The notes beneath the pieces are model-generated. The model worked only from the letters and a program-made list of their open reading frames with translations. It searched no databases and was not told where the DNA came from. This document shows positions 39,896 to 48,112 of a DNA stretch of 64,000 nucleotides, one piece after another (within the stretch, counting starts at the first letter, position 1; each line of letters starts with the position of its first letter). Source of the stretch: Lentibacillus halodurans (GTDB taxonomy: Bacteria; Bacillota; Bacilli; Bacillales; Amphibacillaceae). The stretch spans positions 124,001 to 188,000 of the forward strand of contig NZ_FOJW01000007.1 of assembly GCF_900112045.1 (NCBI RefSeq), in the 5' to 3' direction. Position numbers and translations under genes: made by a program.

Positions 39896-40963
39896 ATGAC
39901 ATTTGCATTCAATGACACGATTCAAGTCCGGAAAGGGGAAGAACTCAATAAAGAAAGTCTGCAGCGTTTCCTGAAAGAAAATATCGGCGGGGTGCCGGAC
40001 GGATCATTGAAAATCAGGCAATTTGGCACCGGTCATTCGAATTTGACGTACTTACTAAACATTGGTGAATGGGAAGCGGTGCTGCGCAGACCCCCGATTG
40101 GACCGGTTGCACCAAAGGCACATGATATGGGGCGGGAATATGCGGTGCTGTCCGGTCTGCATCCGTATTATCCAACTGCGCCAAAACCATATATTTATTC
40201 TGATGATGAAGATGTTATCGGGAACCCGTTTTTTATCATGGAACGGCGGAAAGGGATCGTGATAGATTCCGAGTTTCCTGAACACATCAAGTATGATCCG
40301 TCTTTAGGAAGGAAAATTTCCGGGCTGATGGTTGATAAATTGGTCGAACTGCACCAAATTGATTATACGAAAACGAAATTGGCAAATATGTCGAAGCCGG
40401 ATGGATTTATGAATCGTCAGGTGACCGGCTGGATTAACCGATATGAACGGGCCCGGACGGATGATATCGGTGGCGTGGACCAATTGATGAATTGGCTTGA
40501 GGGGCATATTCCTGTTTCCCTGGAACCGGCGATTATCCATTATGATTATAAGCTGAACAATGCCATGTTCTCCAAGGACTTCAGCGCTATGACAGGGCTG
40601 TTTGACTGGGAAATGACGACTGTCGGCGATCCGCTTGCAGATGTGGGTGCCGCTTTAAGCTACTGGATTCAGGCGGATGATCCAGATGAGCTGAAAAAGG
40701 GTCTTGGCAAACCGCCGGCAACGATTAAGGATGGTTTTTTCACGCGACGGGAATTTTTGGAGGATTATGCCCGCAAAAGCGGCCGGGATGTATCCAATAT
40801 CAATTTTTATCTTACTTTTGCCTATTTTAAGCTGGCTGTCATCTGTCAGCAAATTTATTATCGGTATGCTAGAGGGCAAACTGATGATCCGAGATTTGCC
40901 CGCTTCAATCAATTTGTGGCCAATCTCATCCAGTATGCGCTTTATACGATCAAAGGTGTGTGA
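39896..40963 (+). CDS. APH-type phosphotransferase, ACAD10/11 kinase-domain-like (LvaA-like)
   Basis: 355 residues with a kinase fold. QFGTGHSNLTYLLNIGEWEAVLRRPP is the nucleotide region of acyl-CoA-associated APH proteins. The catalytic motif is IHYDYKLNNAMF, and FDWEMTTVGDPLADVGAALS carries the metal-binding aspartate. In ACAD11 and in LvaA such kinases phosphorylate the 4-hydroxyl of hydroxyacyl-CoA. The partner dehydrogenase is encoded at 36617. I chose ATG 39896, seven bases after AGGGGGGG; ATG 39890 is also possible. No antibiotic-resistance role is implied. Confidence 0.85.
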   Translation: MTFAFNDTIQVRKGEELNKESLQRFLKENIGGVPDGSLKIRQFGTGHSNLTYLLNIGEWEAVLRRPPIGPVAPKAHDMGREYAVLSGLHPYYPTAPKPYIYSDDEDVIGNPFFIMERRKGIVIDSEFPEHIKYDPSLGRKISGLMVDKLVELHQIDYTKTKLANMSKPDGFMNRQVTGWINRYERARTDDIGGVDQLMNWLEGHIPVSLEPAIIHYDYKLNNAMFSKDFSAMTGLFDWEMTTVGDPLADVGAALSYWIQADDPDELKKGLGKPPATIKDGFFTRREFLEDYARKSGRDVSNINFYLTFAYFKLAVICQQIYYRYARGQTDDPRFARFNQFVANLIQYALYTIKGV

Positions 40964-40968
40964 GTGCC

Positions 40969-41754
40969 ATGAAGGTCCATTTACTCTGGAAAAAGGAAGA
41001 AATCGATGAAGCACAAATGTGGGATAATAAAATCGCTGTTGTGTTTGATGTGCTGCTGGCAACGTCGGCGATTACATCCTGTCTTGCATCGGGTGCAGAA
41101 CAAGTTATCCCGGTGCTGAACGAAACGGAAGCATTACAAAAAGCCAAAGCATGGAACGACGGTGCGAGATCTAATGTGCTTTTGGCCGGGGAAGAGGATG
41201 GGCTGACCATTAGCGGATTTCTGGACCCTGTCCCGTCAGTGCTGAACAAGCAGGTTGCAGGCAGGACCGTTATTTTATCAACAACGAACGGTACTGTCGC
41301 TATCAGGAAAGCAGCATCGGCGAAGAAGGTTTATATGGCGTCACTTTTAAATGGAAAGGCAGTGGCTAAGCAGATTAAAGAAACATATGAAAATGAAACG
41401 ATCGTGGTGGTCTGCTCCGGATCAAAAAATGAATTTTGCCTTGAAGACTTTTATGGTGCTGGTTATTTTATTGCCAGTCTAGCTCATCAATTCGGATATG
41501 GGAAGGTAGATTTAACGGACAGCGCATTATCAGCCATGATGTTTTATGACCACTTTCCGGATCAGGCCGACAGTGTATTAAAGCAGTCACGTGTCGGCAG
41601 AATGCTTTCGAACAATGGGTTTAGCCATGAGATCGCATATGTCAGCCAACAGGGTGTATTGGATGTCATCCCGCGGTTGAATGCTGCTGCCACCAGTGTA
41701 ACAGAAGAACTTAGAAAACATATCACGATAGCCGAAAGGAGCGGTCACGAATGA
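40969..41754 (+). CDS. comB: 2-phosphosulfolactate phosphatase (ComB) family protein
   Basis: 261 residues. Segments such as NKIAVVFDVLLATSAITSCL, GEEDGLTISGFLDP, RTVILSTTNGTVAIRKA and FCLEDFYGAGYFI match the ComB family, magnesium-dependent phosphatases named after a coenzyme M synthesis step. Nothing else for sulfolactate or coenzyme M is seen nearby. The gene overlaps the end of the kinase gene region and overlaps the next gene by four bases, so it belongs to the acyl-CoA operon. It may act on a phosphorylated hydroxy acid, which is speculation. Confidence 0.82.
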   Translation: MKVHLLWKKEEIDEAQMWDNKIAVVFDVLLATSAITSCLASGAEQVIPVLNETEALQKAKAWNDGARSNVLLAGEEDGLTISGFLDPVPSVLNKQVAGRTVILSTTNGTVAIRKAASAKKVYMASLLNGKAVAKQIKETYENETIVVVCSGSKNEFCLEDFYGAGYFIASLAHQFGYGKVDLTDSALSAMMFYDHFPDQADSVLKQSRVGRMLSNNGFSHEIAYVSQQGVLDVIPRLNAAATSVTEELRKHITIAERSGHE

Positions 41755-42725
41755 AAGTGGTTCAATTTGAGTCATTTGGCGGGCCTGAAGTGCTGGAAGT
41801 CATTGACAAGAAAGTACCAGCACTCGACGGCAATGATGTACTGATTGATGTTAAAGCAATTGGTGTCAACTATGCAGATACTGCCAGACGGGAAGGGGAA
41901 TATGTTATCCGGACGGAATTACCGTTTGTGCCGGGAACAGAAATTGCCGGTGTCGTGGCTGATACAGGTGCGCATGTCACAGGCGTGTCTAAAGGAACAC
42001 GGGTCGCCGCACTGACCGGGTCAGGCGGTTATGCTGAGTATGCAAAGACTGAAGCCGACAGCTTGATCCGAATTCCTGACGGTGTTTCATATGAAAAAGC
42101 GGTAGGACTTCCGCTGCAGGGGCTCAGTGCCTATCATATTTTGAAAACGATGGGACGGCTGGCAGAGGGTGAAACAGTTCTTGTTCATGCCGCAGCAGGC
42201 GGCGTCGGTTCCCTGGCTGTACAGCTTGCGAGGCAGTTCGGCGCAGGAAAGGTGATTGCAACGGCCAGCACTGAGGAAAAATTGCAGCATGCCGAAAAAC
42301 TGGGAGCGGAACATCTCATCAATTACTCCGAGGAAGGCTGGGAAAAGACTGTCCTGGAAATAACCGGCGGAAAGGGCGTTGACGTCGCACTTGAGATGGC
42401 TGGAGGTGATATTTTTCATAAAACATTGAAATGCCTGGCACCGTTTGGCCGGATGGTCATTTACGGCGTGGCAAGCGGGGAGCAGGCAACGTTTTATCCA
42501 TCATCCTTAATGCGTTACAATCAGTCGGTTGTTGGATTTTTCCTCGGTCAACTGATGCAGCACCAGGAACTTATCATGCGAAGCTTACAAGAGCTGCTTG
42601 AATATACACAAAACGGTGAACTGGAGCTGACAATCAGCGGATCATATCCATTATCGAAAGCGACGGAAGTTCACCGTATGGTTCAGGAACGGAAAACAAA
42701 AGGAAAAATTGTTTTGATTCCGTGA
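41751..42725 (+). CDS. NADPH:quinone oxidoreductase-like, MDR family
   Basis: 324 residues of the zinc-free QOR/enoyl reductase type. The N-terminus is VVQFESFGGPEVLEVIDKKV; LPFVPGTEIAGVV and the cofactor motif HAAAGGVGSLAVQLARQFGA are clear. No structural zinc cysteines are seen. It starts within the ComB gene (ATGA overlap). It may reduce a 2-enoyl intermediate or a quinone. Confidence 0.88.
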   Translation: MKVVQFESFGGPEVLEVIDKKVPALDGNDVLIDVKAIGVNYADTARREGEYVIRTELPFVPGTEIAGVVADTGAHVTGVSKGTRVAALTGSGGYAEYAKTEADSLIRIPDGVSYEKAVGLPLQGLSAYHILKTMGRLAEGETVLVHAAAGGVGSLAVQLARQFGAGKVIATASTEEKLQHAEKLGAEHLINYSEEGWEKTVLEITGGKGVDVALEMAGGDIFHKTLKCLAPFGRMVIYGVASGEQATFYPSSLMRYNQSVVGFFLGQLMQHQELIMRSLQELLEYTQNGELELTISGSYPLSKATEVHRMVQERKTKGKIVLIP

Positions 42726-42933
42726 TGATGAATCCATGAAAGGAGAATGCAATGATGCATATCAAATGAGCACCATTTTTGACCGGCTTGTTTGCATGAA
42801 ACGTAAACAGTTTCAAAAAACTTATATGTCAATTTCGTCATGTCGTGTACACCTCCCACCACGTCATCGTTGCCATTCAGGGGCAGTCTTCCAACAACAA
42901 GCAGCAGCAAACATTCTGCCGGGGGTGCAGGAG

Positions 42934-42952
42934 TGTACAATCAGTTTGTACA
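42934..42952. promoter_or_regulatory. Inverted repeat before the acyl-CoA ligase gene
   Basis: TGTACAA-N5-TTGTACA is a perfect 7-5-7 repeat ending 38 bases before the ligase start. It may be an operator. The remainder of 42726-42990 shows no supported gene. Confidence 0.45.
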
Positions 42953-42990
42953 TGTAAGTGCTACTTATAAATAAACGAGGAGGATGTTTG

Positions 42991-44592
42991 ATGAATAAAG
43001 TGTGGCAAAAACATTATCCGGCCCATATCAAACATGAAATCGACATACCGGATGATTCGCTGCCGGAGATGCTGCAAAAAACGATTAATGATTTTGGAGG
43101 ACATAAAGCTCTTTCTTTTTACGGATATGAGATCACATACACTGAACTGGGTCAACAGAGCGAGGCATTTGCCAACGCCCTCCAGCAGGATGGATTCACA
43201 AAAGGTGACCGCATAGCTCTCATGCTGCCAAATTGTCCGCAATATGTGATCAGTTATTACGGTGTGCTGCAGGCGGGCGGTATTGTGACACAGGTTAACC
43301 CGATGCTTGTCGGGAAAGAGCTAGCGTATATATTGAAAGATTCGGGAGCGGAAACGATCGTCATTTATAAGCCGCTCTTGCCTGTTTTAAATCAAGTTAT
43401 AGAGGAGACATCGGTTAAACGAATCATAAAAGTCAATTTGGAAGGCCGTCAAACGGAAGATGGTATGGCAGTAAGCTTCCCTGATTTTCTCAATAAAGCT
43501 GAAGGGTCACCTGAACCGGTTGATATGACACCTTCTGAAGATGTGGCGGTCCTGCAATATACAGGCGGCACAACCGGCCGTTCAAAAGGTGCCATGCTGA
43601 CCCATCGGAATTTATTGGCGAATGTCATCCAGTCTTATGAGTATTTCAAAGACACGATTGAATTCGGGAAAGAGCGTTTTTTGACTGTTATACCGCTTTT
43701 CCATGTGTTTGGCATGACGTCTTGTATGAATCTTTCCATTTATACGGGTTCGATGAGTATTATGCTGCCGAAATTTGAGCTGGATGACGTACTGCATACG
43801 ATCAAAGAACTGCAACCCACCTCATTTCCAGGCGTGCCAACCATGTATGTAGCCATAACAAATCATCCAAGAGCAGATCAGTACGGAATTGATAGCATCC
43901 GTACTTGCAATAGCGGCAGTGCCCCTATGCCCGGGGAAGTCATGCGGACGTTTGAATCCAAAACCGGAGCCAAAATATTGGAAGGATACGGCCTGTCAGA
44001 GAGTTCGCCGACAACGCACTGCAATCCGTCTTTTGCAGAAAGAAAGCCTGGGAGCATCGGCATCGGTTTGCCATCGACCGATTATAAAATTGTCGATTTG
44101 GTTGACGGCTCGAACGAACTTCCGGCAGGGGAAGCCGGTGAGATTATTATCAAAGGCCCGCAAGTAATGAAAGGATATTGGAATATGCCGGACGAAACTG
44201 CTGAAACATTACGGGATGGCTGGCTTCATACGGGTGATATCGCCTATATGGATGAAGAGGGCTTCGCCTATATTATCGACCGGAAAAAAGACCTCATCAT
44301 TGCAAGCGGGTACAACATTTATCCGCGTGATGTGGAAGAGATTATGTATGAACATCCAGCCATCCAGGAAGTGGTCGTTGTTGGTGTGCCTGATCGCTAT
44401 CGCGGTGAAACCGTCAAAGCAGTTGCAGTCCTGAAAGATGGTGAGACGGTCACCGAGGAAGCACTGATTGATTATTGCCGCAAGAACATGGCGGTGTATA
44501 AAGTACCACGTATCATCGAGTTCAGGGATGAACTGCCGAAAACCAATGTCGGAAAAATTCTGAGGCGAAAAATTAGAGAAGAAAGCACTTGA
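42991..44592 (+). CDS. Long-chain fatty acid--CoA ligase (acyl-CoA synthetase)
   Basis: 533 residues, ANL superfamily. The AMP-binding motif is YTGGTTGRSKGAMLTHRN; GYGLSESSPTTHCNP and GWLHTGDIAYMDEEGFAYII follow, and the hinge and C-terminal lysine region is DRKKDLIIASGYNIYP...KTNVGKILRRKI. It activates the acid that the operon degrades. ATG at 42991 has CGAGGAGGA upstream. Confidence 0.92.
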   Translation: MNKVWQKHYPAHIKHEIDIPDDSLPEMLQKTINDFGGHKALSFYGYEITYTELGQQSEAFANALQQDGFTKGDRIALMLPNCPQYVISYYGVLQAGGIVTQVNPMLVGKELAYILKDSGAETIVIYKPLLPVLNQVIEETSVKRIIKVNLEGRQTEDGMAVSFPDFLNKAEGSPEPVDMTPSEDVAVLQYTGGTTGRSKGAMLTHRNLLANVIQSYEYFKDTIEFGKERFLTVIPLFHVFGMTSCMNLSIYTGSMSIMLPKFELDDVLHTIKELQPTSFPGVPTMYVAITNHPRADQYGIDSIRTCNSGSAPMPGEVMRTFESKTGAKILEGYGLSESSPTTHCNPSFAERKPGSIGIGLPSTDYKIVDLVDGSNELPAGEAGEIIIKGPQVMKGYWNMPDETAETLRDGWLHTGDIAYMDEEGFAYIIDRKKDLIIASGYNIYPRDVEEIMYEHPAIQEVVVVGVPDRYRGETVKAVAVLKDGETVTEEALIDYCRKNMAVYKVPRIIEFRDELPKTNVGKILRRKIREEST

Positions 44593-44678
44593 GCTATGGA
44601 AGCGGTGGGGGAGGCAGAAACACCTTCCCTGCAGGAGCCTCCTGAATAGTCACTTCCTCATGAAAGGAGTTTATCGTC

Positions 44679-44880
44679 ATGACGGCCATTTAAAAAAACA
44701 GCTGTAATCAGCGCTCGTTCCATGGGTCATCAAATTGCTCTAAGGAATGAGCTGGAAGGGATGTCTGGTTTAACCGCAGAAAAAATGAAAGGAAGGCAAA
44801 GGAAGCCAGATTCTGGGGCATCAACACGCGAGCGAATAGTACATGAGCTCTGGAAGGATCGAGTAATCCATTAACATGAG
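44679..44880 (+). pseudogene. Vestige of a 3-hydroxyacyl-CoA dehydrogenase gene
   Basis: ATG at 44679 follows a good GAAAGGAG. The frame breaks after four codons (MTAI then TAA), and one base on it reads KKTAVISARSMGHQIAL, which is the start of the NAD-binding fold KKTAVIGAGSMGxxIA of 3-hydroxyacyl-CoA dehydrogenases, with both loop glycines changed. After that the sequence is not recognisable and stops at 44874. Most of the gene is gone. The assignment rests on a short stretch plus its place between ligase and hydratase genes. Confidence 0.5.
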
Positions 44881-44891
44881 GAGGAACAGGA

Positions 44892-45680
44892 ATGACACTA
44901 CAAGGCAATGAGCATTTGCTCTCTGATAAGAAGGAAGGGGTCTTATATCTGACGCTGAACCGACCGGACACCTTGAATGCATTCAGTCCGGAAATGATCA
45001 CAGGTTTGAAAGAAGCGATTCATCAAGCCGGAAGTGACGAAAGGATCCGTACCATCGTTATTTCCGGATCAGGGCGGGCATTCAGTGCCGGCGGAGATGT
45101 TAAAACAATGGGCAAACAACCGCCGTTAGATGTTTATGATCATATTGGGGAATTAAACGAACTGATTATTGCGATGAAAGATTTTGGAAAACCGATTATT
45201 GCCGCTGTTCATGGGTTTGCTGCCGGAGCCGGGTTTAACCTGGCGCTTGCCTGTGACATGATTCTCGCCGCAGAAGACAGCAATTTCGTGTTAAGTTTTG
45301 CCAAAGTGGGGCTTATTTCGGACGGTGGCGGACTATACTTCCTGCCGCGGCTCGTCGGCCAGTATCGTGCCAAGGAGCTATTATTAAGCGCAGAACCTAT
45401 TTCAGCTGAAAAAGCGCATTCGCTGGGAATCGTCAATCATACGTATCCATTGGATGAGTTTCAGGATAAGGTGCACGCATTCGCTGTGAAAATAGCCTCA
45501 GGTCCATTAACGGCACTTGGATTCATGAAAAAAATCGCCGATCAGTCGGATGATTCAGATCTGGAAGCCATTCTGGAACAAGAACGGATTACGCAGGCAA
45601 CGCTTGTTTCCACGGAAGACCATCAGGAAGGAGTCCAGGCATTTAAAGAAAAACGGGAACCGAATTTTAATAGAGGATGA
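44892..45680 (+). CDS. Enoyl-CoA hydratase/isomerase
   Basis: 262 residues, crotonase fold. SGSGRAFSAGGDVKTM and AAVHGFAAGAGFNLALACD form the CoA oxyanion hole; the acidic position is in FAKVGLISDGGG, where an aspartate stands in place of one usual glutamate, as in PaaG-type isomerases. It hydrates or isomerises 2-enoyl-CoA. GAGGAGGA lies upstream. It is the last clear gene of the acyl-CoA operon. Confidence 0.9.
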   Translation: MTLQGNEHLLSDKKEGVLYLTLNRPDTLNAFSPEMITGLKEAIHQAGSDERIRTIVISGSGRAFSAGGDVKTMGKQPPLDVYDHIGELNELIIAMKDFGKPIIAAVHGFAAGAGFNLALACDMILAAEDSNFVLSFAKVGLISDGGGLYFLPRLVGQYRAKELLLSAEPISAEKAHSLGIVNHTYPLDEFQDKVHAFAVKIASGPLTALGFMKKIADQSDDSDLEAILEQERITQATLVSTEDHQEGVQAFKEKREPNFNRG

Positions 45681-45787
45681 AGGGCAAATCTGGAAATTCA
45701 TCATTTCATCGGTTTTAACGGGCTGATCAAAAGTCGATTAACCTATGATAAACTTATAATAAGATCCTTTCGAAAGGAGTTCTACCT

Positions 45788-46969
45788 ATGTACGACTGCA
45801 TCATCATAGGCGGCGGAATTGTCGGACTGGCGACAGCTCTTGCATTAAAAAGACACAACCCTCAAGCATCACTTGCCGTTCTTGAAAAAGAGGATAAATG
45901 GGCAAGCCATCAGACGGGAAGAAATAGTGGCGTGCTGCATAGCGGCGTTTATTATAACCCTGGCAGTTTAAAAGCGAAATTGGCTGTGAAGGGACGTGCT
46001 TCGATGGTACGGTTTTGCAAAGAATATGGGATCGAGCACGAAGTATGCGGAAAAGTGATTGTGGCAACGGATGAAAAAGAATTGCCCGCTATGGAAGGTT
46101 TGTATCAGAAAGGGATTAAAAATGGATTAGAACTGTCCAAACTAAGCAAAGAAGAAGTATTTGAACGTGAACCACACGTCAATACGGTTGGCGGTCTTTT
46201 TATACCGGATACAGGGATTGTCAATTATAGGCAGGTTTCCGAACGGATCGTGCAATTGCTGGAATCACAAGGTGCAAATTTATTTTTGGGAACGAAAGCA
46301 CTGCAAATCAATGAAACATCCGAGGAAGCTATCATTGATACAAATAAAGGCGATTTCAGAGCGAAACAACTTATTAATTGTGCGGGTCTTTACAGTGATG
46401 AGGTCGTTAAGAGATCAGGCGTGATGACTGATTTGCAAATTATACCTTTTAAAGGTGAATATTATGACTTGGTAGAAAGCAAAAAACATCTTGTCAAAAA
46501 CTTGATTTATCCTGTACCTGACCCGAAATATCCTTTCCTTGGTGTGCATCTGACCCGGCAGATCAGTGGGGAAGTACACGCCGGACCTAATGCTGTTTTG
46601 AGTTTGAAAAAAGAGGGCTATCAAAAGTATGAGCTTTCCTGCAGAGAGGCTGCTGCGATTTTTTCCAATCCTGGTTTTTGGAGATTTGCCGTCCAAAATA
46701 TACAGACAGGGCTCATGGAAATGGCTCGTTCAATCAACAAGGACTTGTTTGTCAAAAGTCTGCAGCGGCTGATCCCGGAAATCGTTGAAGATGATGTGAT
46801 TCCCGGGGAGAGTGGTATTCGGGCACAAGCATTACTTAAGGATGGTCGGCTGGTGGATGATTTCTTTGTTATCAATGGAAAACGCTCCATTCACGTTTGT
46901 AATGCACCATCACCTGCAGCAACCGCATCGCTTGTAATTGGGGAAATGATAGCCGGTAACGTTCAATAA
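45788..46969 (+). CDS. lhgO: L-2-hydroxyglutarate oxidase
   Basis: 393 residues, FAD-dependent DAO family. The FAD motif is CIIIGGGIVGLATALAL; SHQTGRNSGVLHSGVYYNPG is diagnostic for LhgO/L2HGDH. It oxidises L-2-hydroxyglutarate to 2-oxoglutarate and passes electrons to oxygen or quinone. Its 3-prime end overlaps the convergent DctB-like gene by seven bases. The neighbouring dicarboxylate sensor and TRAP system make a C5 dicarboxylate substrate attractive. Confidence 0.9.
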   Translation: MYDCIIIGGGIVGLATALALKRHNPQASLAVLEKEDKWASHQTGRNSGVLHSGVYYNPGSLKAKLAVKGRASMVRFCKEYGIEHEVCGKVIVATDEKELPAMEGLYQKGIKNGLELSKLSKEEVFEREPHVNTVGGLFIPDTGIVNYRQVSERIVQLLESQGANLFLGTKALQINETSEEAIIDTNKGDFRAKQLINCAGLYSDEVVKRSGVMTDLQIIPFKGEYYDLVESKKHLVKNLIYPVPDPKYPFLGVHLTRQISGEVHAGPNAVLSLKKEGYQKYELSCREAAAIFSNPGFWRFAVQNIQTGLMEMARSINKDLFVKSLQRLIPEIVEDDVIPGESGIRAQALLKDGRLVDDFFVINGKRSIHVCNAPSPAATASLVIGEMIAGNVQ

Positions 46970-48021
46970 GCATATTTTTCTTTGATTCTATTGATTTCTT
47001 TCATTAATTCACTGCTGACAGTCTGTTTTGTTTTTTCGTATACGGGCTGGAGTGCCTGTTCCCATTGAAAGCGTTCTTCTGTTGTCAATGTATGAATATT
47101 CATTGGTTGATTGGATCTGAGCTCACGGGCGTGCTGGTCGTTAATTTCAATGGCATGCCTGCGTCCCCAGCTGGTGGCCTCATTCATCGCTTCGGTGATA
47201 GATTCCTGAATGTCGGGTGAAAGAGAATTCCAAAAATCCCTGTTGATCAAAACTCCGTAGCCAAGGTAACCGTGATTGCTGATGGTGAGATATTGCTGGT
47301 GCTCGTAAAATTTTTTCGTGTTGATGTTAGACAGGGTATTCTCCTGTCCGTCCACAAAATTCACTTCAAGATTTTGATAGGTTTTGCTGAAGGATATGGT
47401 GCTGGTACTTGCGTTTAATTGATTGAACTGTTCTTTAATCACGACTCCAGGCATTGTCCTGAAATGGAGCCTGTTGAAATCATCCGGTGTTCTGATGAGA
47501 TATTCCTGGTTGGTGATTTGTTTGAATCCGTTATACCACAGGCTCAGCCCTTTTACTTTTGAACGATCCAACGCCTTAAGCAGTGTTTCACCTATCTTTC
47601 CTTCATAAGCTTCCTCTATTGCCTGGTAATTCGGAAATGCATACGGCAAGTCAAGTATTTGCCACTTGGGATAATGCTCACTGATTTTTGCTGTTGCCGG
47701 TGCAATCATTTCCACAGAACCGTTTTGAACAGCCTCCCATTCATTGGCGTCATTATATAAGGTGGCATTTGGGTATATATGTACCTTTACTTTTCCGTTC
47801 GTTTTATCTTCAACAAGTGCTGCAAACTTTGAAGTCGTTCTGTCTTTTGGTGTATCTTCTGCTGCAACATGGCTGAAACGGATCATGATTTGCTCATCAA
47901 GTCCTTCCTGTTCATCGTCATAATAAATATCGGACGTCATGGCTTCTATATCAAATCCGACCATTACAGCAGAGGTAATTCCTGCTACAATAAATGATAG
48001 AATTATGAAAAAGTTACGCAA
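46963..48021 (-). CDS. dctB: DctP-family TRAP binding protein, DctB-like co-sensor
   Basis: About 352 residues with an N-terminal hydrophobic segment (FFIILSFIVAGITSAVMVGF) that may be an uncleaved anchor. The DctP fold shows IRFSHVAAEDTPKDRTTSKF, then GSVEMIAPATA, FRTMPGVVIKEQF and FVDGQENTLSNI. It faces the DctS/DctR genes 90 bases away. In B. subtilis DctB has the same place and helps the kinase sense C4-dicarboxylates. I favour TTG at 48021, with AGGTGGTGA upstream; GTG at 48030 or 48033 is possible. Confidence 0.85.
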   Translation of the reverse strand: MRNFFIILSFIVAGITSAVMVGFDIEAMTSDIYYDDEQEGLDEQIMIRFSHVAAEDTPKDRTTSKFAALVEDKTNGKVKVHIYPNATLYNDANEWEAVQNGSVEMIAPATAKISEHYPKWQILDLPYAFPNYQAIEEAYEGKIGETLLKALDRSKVKGLSLWYNGFKQITNQEYLIRTPDDFNRLHFRTMPGVVIKEQFNQLNASTSTISFSKTYQNLEVNFVDGQENTLSNINTKKFYEHQQYLTISNHGYLGYGVLINRDFWNSLSPDIQESITEAMNEATSWGRRHAIEINDQHARELRSNQPMNIHTLTTEERFQWEQALQPVYEKTKQTVSSELMKEINRIKEKYAY

Positions 48022-48112
48022 ATCATTCACCACCTGGATTATGGTTTATTTTGTGTCATTATTCTATCACACTATGTTGACTTTTGTTCATTCTGTATAG
48101 GAGACGGTTTGG

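Noticed and set aside
39896-40963. Aminoglycoside resistance kinase
   Set aside because: The fold is shared, but the N-terminal segment and the operon match the acyl-CoA-associated branch (ACAD10/11, LvaA).
42683-42957. Open frames on both strands between the oxidoreductase and ligase genes
   Set aside because: Neither has a ribosome site or family features; only the TGTACAA inverted repeat in this gap is worth keeping.
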